Shown here one piece after another: positions 14,557-21,128 of a stretch of 43,246 bases of DNA. The position numbers were made by a program, and so were the translations under genes. Position 1 is the stretch's first letter. Each line of letters opens with the position of its first letter. This DNA comes from an uncultured Planctomycetota bacterium (GTDB lineage Bacteria; Planctomycetota; Planctomycetia; Pirellulales; Thermoguttaceae): positions 1-43,246 of the forward strand of contig ONJR01000209.1 in the NCBI GenBank assembly GCA_900318195.1. The letters are read 5' to 3'. The notes beneath the pieces were generated by a model. It saw nothing but the letters and a program-made list of their open reading frames with translations. It made no database searches and had not been told where the DNA came from.

Positions 14557-15087
14557 ATGCCAAGGGACGCATTGACAGGACTACGGAGCGGCTCTAGATA
14601 TGAATCGGCCGTCGCGGCGTTAGGCGACGGCACGACCTACGCCGACTCCTATTATTCGGCGAAAGTACAGTTTTTAACCAGAGGATCAGGAGAAGTTATA
14701 ATGGCAGACACATTTGGCGTCGCGCAAAATGGGCGCGTGCAGTTGGGCGGGCGTTTCTACGCTGTGCCGGCGACGGACGTTGAGACGAACGTAATCTATA
14801 TGCCGAAGTACTCGGAATCGCCGTTTTTCGGTATAACGGAACGACCAGTCTCGGCGAATAAGCTGGGCGCGTTCGCCACCGAGGGCGTCTTTGCGTTCGA
14901 TATTCCAGAAGGGTTTACGTCGAGCGAAGGGCAGGCGGTCTACTACAAGCCGACGTCGGCGACGACGGGAACGCTGAGCGCAACGGCGACGAGCGGGTCG
15001 GTGCGGATCGGGTACGAAGTGAACGAGCCTGGCGTCAGCGGTAAGCTGTGCGTCTATCTCGCGCCAGGCAATTCGCTGGAAGCCTAG
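14557..15087 (+). CDS. FN3 C-terminal remnant reading into the DUF2190 frame (176 aa)
   Basis: The ATG is supplied by the end of element copy C. The first 48 codons (ALTGLRSGSRYESAVAALGD, then a YYSAKVQFL strand) are the second half of the FN3 domain cut by the element. They are in frame with the DUF2190-like gene that starts at 14,701. The frame therefore encodes a half-domain fused to the DUF2190-like protein. The main product is more likely the separate protein from 14,701, which has its own AGGAG. This longer product is possible but unproven. Confidence 0.4.
   Translation: MPRDALTGLRSGSRYESAVAALGDGTTYADSYYSAKVQFLTRGSGEVIMADTFGVAQNGRVQLGGRFYAVPATDVETNVIYMPKYSESPFFGITERPVSANKLGAFATEGVFAFDIPEGFTSSEGQAVYYKPTSATTGTLSATATSGSVRIGYEVNEPGVSGKLCVYLAPGNSLEA
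14701..15087 (+). CDS. DUF2190-like capsid decoration protein (128 aa)
   Basis: ATG at 14,701 with AGGAG 8-12 bases upstream. The protein starts MADTFGVAQNGRVQLGGRFY and carries GVFAFDIPEGFTSSEGQAVY and YEVNEPGVSGKLCVYL. This layout is that of DUF2190 proteins, which are beta-barrel phage head decoration or capsid-stabilising proteins near the capsid gene (family knowledge). Length is normal for the family (about 110-130 aa). The next gene begins 10 bases after its stop. Confidence 0.7.
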   Translation: MADTFGVAQNGRVQLGGRFYAVPATDVETNVIYMPKYSESPFFGITERPVSANKLGAFATEGVFAFDIPEGFTSSEGQAVYYKPTSATTGTLSATATSGSVRIGYEVNEPGVSGKLCVYLAPGNSLEA

Positions 15088-15097
15088 GAGCGTCGAG

Positions 15098-15334
15098 ATG
15101 AAACTCCGATACAGCCTACGCACAAGCGAACACGACGTCTTTGTCTTCGACGACGACAAGTTAGAAGTCGTCGACCTAGGACACGGGACGCTGGTCGGTT
15201 CGATACGCGTAACGCCAGACCTAATCGAAGGACTGCGAAGCGCGTTAGATTATATTGCGGGAAACAAGTCGACGTCCCCTATTAAAGCTAAGGGTTCAAC
15301 TAAAAAGGCGCGCAATACAGAAGTGAACGCTTAG
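15098..15334 (+). CDS. Hypothetical small protein (78 aa)
   Basis: ATG at 15,098 with AGGAGCGTCGAG upstream. The protein has a short beta-rich N-terminal domain (MKLRYSLRTSEHDVFVFDDD, then GHGTLVGSIRV), a helix (LIEGLRSALDYIAG) and a basic tail (KAKGSTKKARN). I recognise no family. It lies directly behind the DUF2190-like gene and is probably co-transcribed with the head genes. Confidence 0.6.
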   Translation: MKLRYSLRTSEHDVFVFDDDKLEVVDLGHGTLVGSIRVTPDLIEGLRSALDYIAGNKSTSPIKAKGSTKKARNTEVNA

Positions 15335-15339
15335 AACGA

Positions 15340-15418
15340 AGAGAAGTCGGACGCGCGGTTGCGCGCCTCCCGACGCCGCGTTGGCGGTTCGACTCCGCCA
15401 TTCTCTTATAAGGAGAAT
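15340..15418 (+). promoter_or_regulatory. tRNA-like / alternative-hairpin leader of the protease gene
   Basis: GGCGG-TTCGACT-CCGCC (15,383-15,399) is a canonical tRNA T-arm. AGAGAA (15,340-15,345) can pair with TTCTCT (15,401-15,406) like an acceptor stem, and GTCGG/CCGAC encloses a GC hairpin between them. No D-arm or clean anticodon arm fits, so it is not called a tRNA. ATTCTC (15,400-15,405) also pairs with GAGAAT (15,413-15,418), hiding part of the AAGGAG ribosome site. The two pairings exclude each other, as in an RNA switch (inference). Confidence 0.4.
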
Positions 15419-15422
15419 CCCT

Positions 15423-17516
15423 ATGAAAAAGTTTTTTTGTTTCCCGTATCAGACCGTTTCCAGTTTTGCCGCGACCGTTGGTCGCTACCTGTGCCGGGTA
15501 GCCCGCCAACGAGCGGGCGGAAGCTATTTAAGAATCGTAACGGTATTCTTAGTTAGTCTATCGGCCGTCGCGGCGTACCAACGCGCCGGCGTTGGATCCG
15601 GGTACGAGCTACCGCTCGATCGCAATAACCCGCTCCCGTTGGTCGCTAGCGTCGCTAACAATGTAAGCGACCAGCGGGAGCGGGAATCGCAGGATGCGCG
15701 CGGTAGCGCGAACCGAAAATTCCGACGCGCGCGTCCGACGTTAGACGACGTCTTTGCGGCGTCATGCCGCGTCTCAGTTGAAGGCGCGCGCGGTAGCGGG
15801 CTCTTCGTCTGCTATCAGGGCAATAAAGCGTACGTACTCACGAACTACCACGTCGTTCAGAATAACGCAACGGCGCGTTTAGATTTCTGGACGAACCATA
15901 CGCGCCAGTCGGTTACAGGTCGGGTCGTTAAACGATTCTCCGATCGTCGCGCGAACCTTGACTTCGCGATAATCGAAGTGAACGCGGACGACCTCAAAAA
16001 GATCGACCCGCCCTTTATTCCGCTCGCGCCAGTCGACCCGAACTCTCTTACCGGTCGCAAGATTTACGCGGCGGGCGGTCCGAAAGGATGGTTCGTGCAG
16101 TCGTGGAAAGGGTCGAACGAAAGCGTTGAAAGCGGACTCGTTCTTTTTTCTCCGCACCCTGTCCCGGGTCAGTCCGGTAGCGGCGTCTGTACGATTATCG
16201 ACGGCGAGATTTACGCGGTCGAAGTACTAACCTACCTACTCGGGGACGAGAACAGCGACGCGTCGAAAGGGGGCGCGCTTCCCGTTCTATACCTCGCGAA
16301 CGCACTGAAAGGCCGACGTCAAGACTTCGGGGACGCGCTAGATAAAGCAAAACCGATTCCAGTAGCATTTTCAGAGCCGGCAAGCGACCAACGGGAGCGG
16401 TCCGAGCCGGACGGGCGATTCGAGCTTCCGCTCGGAGAGGATAACCCGCGTCCGTTGGACGCTAGTATTGCTAATAATGCAAGCGACCAACGGGAGCGAA
16501 AATTACAGGAGCGCGCGGAAGCGCGAACTGGGAGCCCCGCCTCGGGGCTGTCGATTCTAGCGTTCACAAGCGCCGACTGTCCTGCGTGTAAAATCGGCGA
16601 GGAAGGTCTAACTTCGTTCGAGGAGACGGGCGGGCTTGTCAAACGGATCGATCCTAATCAACCGGAGAACGCTAGCTACGTCTCCGCTTATCATCTTACG
16701 GAAACGCCAACGTATTTCGTTGTGAACCCAAACGGCGACGCGCTCGCGCGGGTTAGCTTCGACGATATTAAGAAGCAGGGCGCGGTCGCCGCTGTGCGTC
16801 TGGCGGTCGCGTCCGCAACACAGCCAGCGCAACCGAAGCCAGCGAAACCACAACAGGTGGAGACCCCGGTTGCGGATCCACCGGCTTCAAAGGTTAAACT
16901 AGACAGCGATCACGGGGTAATCGTTAGCGGGGAAGGCGAACCGCGTATGACACTACCGGTTTATGTAACGAATCCGAAAGAGTACGAACTCGATTTACGT
17001 CAGCCAGTCTACGACGACGGATCCGGGACGGACGTTGCGTTCGATCTGTTTTCCGACTGGTCAGGGCGCGGCAAGAACGACGATAACGCCGAGCCCGCGC
17101 CGTCGGCTCCAAGTCAAGACGACGCTAGCGAGAGACAGATCGGCGACCGATTGGCGGAACGATTAGCGAACGCGCTGTCGCCGAAGATAGAGAAAGCGGT
17201 CGGTACGGCGGCGGACGCTATTGCGAAGAACATTCAAGAGAATATCGCCAATCAGCTGTCGGACGAAACGACTCCGCTCGGCGGTATGAAGAAGGACGTC
17301 GAGAAGAAGATCGACGCGAAGGCGAAGGAACTCTTTAAGAAGTACGCGTGGCGAGTCGCGCTCGACCTTGTGATTCTCATGGTCTTGGCGCAGTTGGCGA
17401 CGCAAGGAGTAATCGCCGGAACTAAATGGCTCTTCTCAGCAGGCGTCGAGATGCGCCGGGAAGTCGCAAGGTATCGAGATTATTTGGAGAACGGGAATAA
17501 TGGCGGTAAACAATGA
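15423..17516 (+). CDS. Trypsin-like protease / thioredoxin-like / membrane protein (697 aa)
   Basis: The start ATG at 15,423 follows AAGGAG. A hydrophobic N-terminus (residues 37-51) is a signal or anchor. A trypsin-fold peptidase covers about 108-275 with a full triad: His143 (LTNYHVV), Asp180 (NLDFAII) and Ser251 (PGQSGSGV). A thioredoxin-like domain follows (about 375-455) with the redox motif Cys386-Pro-Ala-Cys389. A linker rich in Pro and Asp, a coiled segment and a membrane helix near the C-terminus (ALDLVILMVLAQLATQGVIA) complete it. Three stretches, near residues 16-35, 52-97 and 320-375, are encoded by palindromic elements, all in inter-domain linkers. Such a protein is unusual in a head-tail operon. 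It might act in the envelope on lysis, folding or entry, but its role is unknown. Confidence 0.75.
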   Translation: MKKFFCFPYQTVSSFAATVGRYLCRVARQRAGGSYLRIVTVFLVSLSAVAAYQRAGVGSGYELPLDRNNPLPLVASVANNVSDQRERESQDARGSANRKFRRARPTLDDVFAASCRVSVEGARGSGLFVCYQGNKAYVLTNYHVVQNNATARLDFWTNHTRQSVTGRVVKRFSDRRANLDFAIIEVNADDLKKIDPPFIPLAPVDPNSLTGRKIYAAGGPKGWFVQSWKGSNESVESGLVLFSPHPVPGQSGSGVCTIIDGEIYAVEVLTYLLGDENSDASKGGALPVLYLANALKGRRQDFGDALDKAKPIPVAFSEPASDQRERSEPDGRFELPLGEDNPRPLDASIANNASDQRERKLQERAEARTGSPASGLSILAFTSADCPACKIGEEGLTSFEETGGLVKRIDPNQPENASYVSAYHLTETPTYFVVNPNGDALARVSFDDIKKQGAVAAVRLAVASATQPAQPKPAKPQQVETPVADPPASKVKLDSDHGVIVSGEGEPRMTLPVYVTNPKEYELDLRQPVYDDGSGTDVAFDLFSDWSGRGKNDDNAEPAPSAPSQDDASERQIGDRLAERLANALSPKIEKAVGTAADAIAKNIQENIANQLSDETTPLGGMKKDVEKKIDAKAKELFKKYAWRVALDLVILMVLAQLATQGVIAGTKWLFSAGVEMRREVARYRDYLENGNNGGKQ
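15469..15524 (+). repeat. Degenerate palindromic element (N-terminus of the protease gene)
   Basis: The stretch has CCGTTGGTCGCTA, like the left arm of the central stem, then GCCGGGTAGCCCGC and a GCCCGC/GCGGGC hairpin. It resembles parts of the full copies but lacks terminal repeats. It keeps the reading frame open within the signal-anchor region. Confidence 0.4.
15578..15713 (+). repeat. Palindromic element copy D (inside the protease gene)
   Basis: H0 CCAACGC-GCCG-GCGTTGG (15,578-15,595) is identical to copy B. The central stem arms are at 15,631-15,646 and 15,667-15,682; one A-to-G change in the right arm keeps a G-T wobble pair. The right terminal repeat is at 15,697-15,713. The Shine-Dalgarno is altered (GGATG) and no ATG follows, so it is read through in frame. 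Confidence 0.8.
16381..16549 (+). repeat. Palindromic element copy E (protease-thioredoxin linker)
   Basis: It begins with a stray right stem arm (CAAGCGACCAACGGGAGCGG, 16,381-16,400), then H0 GTCCG-AGC-CGGAC (16,400-16,412), the left terminal repeat (16,418-16,434) and a central stem with about three mismatches. The right GCGCGGAAGCGCGAAC repeat and an extra hairpin AGCCCCG-CCT-CGGGGCT (16,533-16,549) follow. It is open in frame and separates the protease domain from the thioredoxin-like domain. Confidence 0.8.
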
Positions 17517-17709
17517 TCGAGTTAATGTGATTCTGGAACGTCTCAAACTCATCTTCCAGATTGTCGTTCTCGGGGCGGCGCTATACGTAATCGCGGTCGG
17601 CGAGAAGGAACGCGTGCAAACGTCTCGGGACGTGGTTTCCATTTTGAACCTGGCGCAGACGATTTCACATGACGTCAATGAAGTACAGGCGTGCGCGGTG
17701 AAGGAATGA
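17500..17709 (+). CDS. Small single-pass membrane protein (69 aa)
   Basis: ATG at 17,500 inside the end of the protease gene, with TTGGAGAA upstream. One membrane helix is clear (LIFQIVVLGAALYVIAV, about residues 18-34), with a short charged N-terminus and a hydrophilic C-terminus. Size and topology would allow a holin or a membrane partner of the preceding protease. No holin family is recognised. The stop overlaps the next start by ATGA. Confidence 0.65.
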   Translation: MAVNNDRVNVILERLKLIFQIVVLGAALYVIAVGEKERVQTSRDVVSILNLAQTISHDVNEVQACAVKE

Positions 17710-18155
17710 GCGGACCGTATTTAAAGAAGCTATCGAAAAACGAGCGTTATTCCGACGCCGTGTCGCTGGTGAAGGTCGCGTATATGAAGCGGCTGGACGA
17801 AGAGGTATTTGGGGATAAGGCGAGACAGCCGGAAATGGTCTTTCCGCCGTCGCGCTTTTATGACGTTCGACCAGCGGTAATAACGAGCGACTGGGTGCAA
17901 GACGATTACGGGGTCTGGTATGCGCAGGCGAAGTTTCTTGGACAGAACGGGATAGTAAACGACGGCTTCGTCTTCCCGGTCTGGGCACCGACGGCTACGG
18001 ACGCGCCGAGCACAACGGCGAACGATACGCGGGTATACGTAGTATGGCGCGGGCGTTGGGAGATGTTAGGAGGTATTGGCAACGGCGACGCTTACATACC
18101 AGAAATTACATTCTCTGTCGAGAACTCCACAACATTGACGATAGAACTTAGTTGA
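17706..18155 (+). CDS. Hypothetical phage protein (149 aa)
   Basis: ATG at 17,706 in an ATGA overlap, with GAAGGA upstream. The first 50 residues are helical and charged. The middle is beta-rich with aromatic residues (SDWVQDDYGVWYAQAKFLG, VYVVWRGRWEML), suggesting a small beta-sandwich. I know no family for it. Its start and the following gene's start are set by direct coupling (the next ATG is immediately after the stop), placing it in the connector block of the operon. Confidence 0.65.
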   Translation: MSGPYLKKLSKNERYSDAVSLVKVAYMKRLDEEVFGDKARQPEMVFPPSRFYDVRPAVITSDWVQDDYGVWYAQAKFLGQNGIVNDGFVFPVWAPTATDAPSTTANDTRVYVVWRGRWEMLGGIGNGDAYIPEITFSVENSTTLTIELS

Positions 18156-18644
18156 ATGACTCGTAAGTTAAAATTCACAGGTTGTAATGACCTAGCGACG
18201 TTTTTTGAAATTCCTTTCCAGACGCGAGTGGGAAAAGAGATTCGCTGTAGGATAACATTACCAGTCGTGCCGTCGATTCCTTCGTTTTTCATGTATGATT
18301 CCAACTTAAAAGGTAATATTCCGCTGGCGGATTTTATGGGCGCCGTACAACGCATTCCTACGCCTACGAGAATAGGAGGTTATTTGCAATTCTCGCTAAA
18401 CTCTAACGGCGAGGTTGTTACAAGACTAACCCGGGCGCTTCTTGGAGCCTCTACGTCCGGATTGACTTACACTAGCGCAGGCAGCTTGTATTCGATGTTA
18501 TTCTTCAGTCGTTGGCGTACCGACGGCTGGCCGCCAGTTTGGGAAGGGAATATAGGCTCTGGCGCAGGAACGAGTGTTACGGTTCTCGATAATCCTAACC
18601 TTTCCAGAGGTGGCGGAGGTCTTCGGTTCACCTGGAGAACTTAA
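18156..18644 (+). CDS. Hypothetical phage protein (162 aa)
   Basis: It begins right after the previous stop codon (TGA then ATG). The sequence is beta-rich (EIRCRITLPVVPSIPSFFMY, GGYLQFSLNSNGEVV) with a Gly/Ser-rich C-terminus (GGGGLRFTWRT). No family recognised. The base composition is slightly lower in GC than in the head genes. Its stop overlaps the next start (TAATG). A minor virion or head-tail connector role is possible from position only. Confidence 0.6.
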   Translation: MTRKLKFTGCNDLATFFEIPFQTRVGKEIRCRITLPVVPSIPSFFMYDSNLKGNIPLADFMGAVQRIPTPTRIGGYLQFSLNSNGEVVTRLTRALLGASTSGLTYTSAGSLYSMLFFSRWRTDGWPPVWEGNIGSGAGTSVTVLDNPNLSRGGGGLRFTWRT

Positions 18645-18856
18645 TGGCGGTATTTAAATTTAATGGTATTGAGATACAGAGAGTAGAAGAGACAGCGGAC
18701 GCGATTACATTTTTTTTAGCGCCGCAACAAGGGGCTCTTCTTGCGGGCGTTTTAGAGTCGAACTTTCAAGCGCTAACAGGCTTCACGGAGGACGCGGAGA
18801 CAGGTTTAATCACGCCGGTATTTGAGACGGTAACATTGACTTTCAACGGATATTGA
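18644..18856 (+). CDS. Hypothetical small phage protein (70 aa)
   Basis: ATG overlaps the upstream stop (TAATG). It has short beta strands (MAVFKFNGIEIQRVEETADA, then ITFFLAPQQ, and a C-terminal VTLTFNGY). It resembles the ends of the two proteins before it in style, as if all three belong to one small module. No function can be assigned. Confidence 0.6.
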   Translation: MAVFKFNGIEIQRVEETADAITFFLAPQQGALLAGVLESNFQALTGFTEDAETGLITPVFETVTLTFNGY

Positions 18857-18857
18857 C

Positions 18858-19193
18858 ATGAACCCGTATAAAACTTTGGGTAAGCTAGGGGCGTTCAACG
18901 CGCTTTCGGCGACGTTTATTAAGAAGAGCGGGGAGGAGATCCCGATTTTGGTTAAGCAGGAGTCGGTTACCGACGAGCAATTAGACGGCGGTTATTTAGG
19001 GTCGATTAAAATACGCGTGTGGTCTACTTCGGCTATTGATTTGAGACCAGAAGAAGGCGACGCGCTAGTGGTAACGAACGACGATGAATCAACTACTCGC
19101 TACGTGATTACGAGGAACGCTGTTTCTTCTAGATATTGGGACTGGCGATATTCCAGGAACGGCGAACGCATTGTATTCTATACTAGATTTTAA
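18858..19193 (+). CDS. Possible head-completion/closure protein (111 aa)
   Basis: ATG at 18,858, two bases after the previous stop. The protein is beta-rich: ATFIKKSGEEIPILVK, LGSIKIRVWS, LRPEEGDALVV then YVITRNAVSSRYWDW. Small beta-barrel proteins of this size between the capsid and tail genes are usually head-tail stoppers (SPP1 gp16 / lambda FII type). Sequence support is weak, so this is a position-based guess. Confidence 0.55.
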   Translation: MNPYKTLGKLGAFNALSATFIKKSGEEIPILVKQESVTDEQLDGGYLGSIKIRVWSTSAIDLRPEEGDALVVTNDDESTTRYVITRNAVSSRYWDWRYSRNGERIVFYTRF

Positions 19194-19203
19194 GGAGAAT
19201 GTT

Positions 19204-19347
19204 ATGGAACTAACCCCGAATTACTGGCTCGTAGGCGCTTTGGAGACGGCGACTTCTTTTATAGCTGACGACTCGCCGCAATTCTTTATTGACTCGCCGA
19301 GCTTCAATAACGACTCTCTTAGATTCTCTACGGAGAACAATGAATGA
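19204..19347 (+). CDS. Small ORF between connector genes (47 aa)
   Basis: ATG at 19,204 with TAAGGAG 6 bases upstream, ending at TGA 19,345-19,347, which overlaps the next ATG (ATGA). The product begins MELTPNYWLVGALETATSFI and continues into an acidic, Phe/Ser-rich tail. Perfect spacing, a strong ribosome site and stop-start overlap argue that it is translated. No family known. It may be a small connector protein or a coupling peptide for the downstream gene. Confidence 0.65.
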   Translation: MELTPNYWLVGALETATSFIADDSPQFFIDSPSFNNDSLRFSTENNE

Positions 19348-19760
19348 TAACAGATTGGACGGTTGAACTCGCGAACTACTGCCGTGAGAATCTACCGAAC
19401 GGCGACATTGAGGTGTACTCCGACCATAATCCGTATCGGGAATGGGTCGGTACTCCAACGCTCGAATTCAGCGTTCGCGACGTCAATCAGATTAACTTCA
19501 TCTCCGGCGGCTACAAACGCGAGATCGCCATGTCGGCATTAACGCGAGGTGAGAACGAACGGCAGTCGGAGACACTAACCCTTTGGGTACTGAACACCGC
19601 TCTTCGGAACGCGCTCAACGAACTGAAGAGCGATAATCGAATAGAAGGCTGGACGATAGAAGAGATCGCAACGTCGCCAGACGCGCGTGGTCTCGCGACC
19701 GGCGAATCATTTTACGGCTACGTCGACTTCACAATTTATGAGAAGCCGACCGACTTTTAA
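19344..19760 (+). CDS. Possible tail terminator protein (138 aa)
   Basis: ATG in an ATGA overlap with the small ORF. The sequence has an N-terminal helix (WTVELANYCRENL), strands (DIEVYSDHNPYREW, PTLEFSVRDVN) and a C-terminal YGYVDFTIYEKP strand. Tail terminators (lambda gpU / HK97 gp10-neighbour type) have this size and sit directly before the major tail gene, as here. Motif evidence is limited. Confidence 0.55.
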   Translation: MITDWTVELANYCRENLPNGDIEVYSDHNPYREWVGTPTLEFSVRDVNQINFISGGYKREIAMSALTRGENERQSETLTLWVLNTALRNALNELKSDNRIEGWTIEEIATSPDARGLATGESFYGYVDFTIYEKPTDF

Positions 19761-19774
19761 GAAAGGACATTGCC

Positions 19775-20368
19775 ATGGCGTTAGAGCAGGCATATCAACT
19801 CTGTATCGGGCTCTTCAAACAGAAACCGTCGGAAGGAACCGCATACAACAAACTGAACGAGGTCGACTATCGACAACTCACGTGGGATACGAAGTCGATC
19901 ATTCCGTCCGACTACAAAATGACGAACTTCCAAATGAACGGCACGACGATCGAGACGACCCAAACGCCGCTCATTACCGACCTCTCGAAGAATCAACGTT
20001 TTTCGTCTGGTTCCGCGACGCCGGGCACGGCGACCTTCAACCTACTCCGACCAGCCGACGCGGCGACGATCTTCGATCAGTTGCTCACGCTCGAAGGCGT
20101 CGGCGATAAGTTCCTCTGCCTCCTCATGGCGGGCGCGTATAACCCAACGGAGACTGGAACCAGCACAACGCGAATATACGACGTCTTCTTCGCGGCGGCG
20201 GCGGTCATTCAAGAAGACGGCGGCTTTACCGGCGAAGCGGGGCAGAATTTCACCGGCTCGCTCACTCTGCAACCTACCGGTATGCCGGTTCGTACAGTCA
20301 CGAGTTGCGACGCGAAGCTATCGTGGAATACGTCGTCGAATGAGATTACTTGGGCGGTGAATTCGTAG
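19775..20368 (+). CDS. Major tail protein (197 aa)
   Basis: ATG at 19,775 with GAAAGGA upstream. The length, the position just before the frameshifted chaperone and tape-measure genes, and the beta-rich sequence (TATFNLLRPADAATIF, IYDVFFAAAAVIQEDGGF, FTGSLTLQPTG) fit the tail-tube protein of a siphovirus. It would form stacked hexamers around the tape measure. Its stop codon is followed at once by the T6 left end of palindromic element copy F. Confidence 0.7.
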   Translation: MALEQAYQLCIGLFKQKPSEGTAYNKLNEVDYRQLTWDTKSIIPSDYKMTNFQMNGTTIETTQTPLITDLSKNQRFSSGSATPGTATFNLLRPADAATIFDQLLTLEGVGDKFLCLLMAGAYNPTETGTSTTRIYDVFFAAAAVIQEDGGFTGEAGQNFTGSLTLQPTGMPVRTVTSCDAKLSWNTSSNEITWAVNS

Positions 20369-20493
20369 TTTTTTAGTTCGAGCTTCCGCTCGATCACGAG
20401 GAGTCGCGCGCGTTGCGCGCTTACATTATTAATCAGGCAAGCGCCCAACGGGCGCGTAAATCGAAAGGAGCGCGCGGTAGCGCGAACCAAAAA
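20369..20493 (+). repeat. Palindromic element copy F (best-defined ends)
   Basis: Left end 20,369-20,392 starts TTTTTTAGTTCGAGCTTCCG. The right end (20,471-20,494) read in reverse starts TTTTTTGGTTCGCGCTACCG; 20 of 24 positions match, so these are terminal inverted repeats. The inner stem is of the copy B type. AAAGGAG (20,464-20,470) precedes the right hairpin, and AACCAAAAA leads to the ATG of the chaperone gene. Confidence 0.88.
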
Positions 20494-20835
20494 ATGCAAA
20501 TTAAACCTATCAACAACGGCGAACTAACGCCGATCGACGTCCATGAATGGAACGAGGAAGTCAAAGCGTTCTTGCGTCCGCTCGGCGGATTCGAGCAGCT
20601 GGTCTTCAACGACTACTTTCTCGAATTCTACAATAAAGACGCCGACAACGACGCGCGCTACAACGCTGGTTTCAACGCCGCGCTCATGACGCTCGTCGAC
20701 GCCGACGGGAACGCCTTGCTATCGGAAGACGATAGAGCGATAGTTAAACGCGCGTCCTTTACGCCGATCTTCCGAGTCTTTACTCATGGTCTCAAGACCG
20801 AAGGCGGCGAGTTGGAAACCGCTAAAAAAAACTAA
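20494..20835 (+). CDS. Tail assembly chaperone, short form (113 aa)
   Basis: The start ATG is formed by the end of element copy F. The protein (QIKPINNGELTPIDVHEWNE, a helical centre with FNAALMTLVDADG, and a C-terminal GGELETAKKN) has the size of the short (G-type) tail chaperone that coats the tape measure during assembly. It ends at GCT-AAA-AAA-AAC-TAA. The A-AAA-AAC heptamer lets a fraction of ribosomes slip back one base into the next frame. Position between the major tail and tape-measure genes matches the family exactly. Confidence 0.8.
   Translation: MQIKPINNGELTPIDVHEWNEEVKAFLRPLGGFEQLVFNDYFLEFYNKDADNDARYNAGFNAALMTLVDADGNALLSEDDRAIVKRASFTPIFRVFTHGLKTEGGELETAKKN
20826..20832 (+). promoter_or_regulatory. 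-1 programmed frameshift site (A-AAA-AAC)
   Basis: The zero frame reads AAA-AAA-AAC-TAA. A -1 slip on A-AAA-AAC enters a frame that opens exactly at the A-run (a TAA closes it at 20,823) and continues CTA-ATA-GAC. The site is the standard retroviral-type heptamer in the expected gene pair. Confidence 0.8.
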
Positions 20836-21128
20836 TAGACGGAGAAGACTTCGCGTTCGTCGTCCGCCTCGCGTGGACGTTGCGTAAGTCGATACAGGAA
20901 GTCCTCGCGCTACCGCAGTGGGAATTGGATTTATGGAAGAGCGCCTTTCTTATCTACGGACCACTCGACTGGCGGCGCGAGGACTTTCTTTTTGCCCGAT
21001 TAACTCAAATGCAATGCGTCGGCGGTAAACCGCTCGGCGACTTCGTGCTCTTTCCGGATCCATCGGAGGCAAAGAAAGAAGAAGAGAAGACAGTCGAAGA
21101 AATGATGGCTATGTTCGGAGTTTTTTAG
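20826..21128 (+). CDS. Frameshift extension of the tail chaperone (GT-type)
   Basis: This frame has no plausible start of its own (a TTG at 20,880 lacks a ribosome site) and reads KKLIDGEDFAFVVRLAWTLR, then LPQWELDLWKSAFLIYGPLD and an acidic end. After slippage it is joined to the short chaperone, giving a product of about 211 aa. The extension is rich in aromatic and acidic residues, as in known GT proteins that recruit tail-tube subunits. Its stop (TAG) is provided by the left end of element copy G. Confidence 0.75.
   Translation, partial: KKLIDGEDFAFVVRLAWTLRKSIQEVLALPQWELDLWKSAFLIYGPLDWRREDFLFARLTQMQCVGGKPLGDFVLFPDPSEAKKEEEKTVEEMMAMFGVF

Noticed and set aside
15340..15406. A complete tRNA gene
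   Set aside because: The T-arm and a possible acceptor are present, but no D-arm or 7-base anticodon loop on a 5-bp stem can be drawn, and only about 67 bases are available.
15784..15802. Another copy of the GC hairpin (GCGCGCGGTAGCGGG)
   Set aside because: It encodes EGARGSG of the protease fold's first strand, lacks the other element parts and does not close a stem. It is probably chance similarity.
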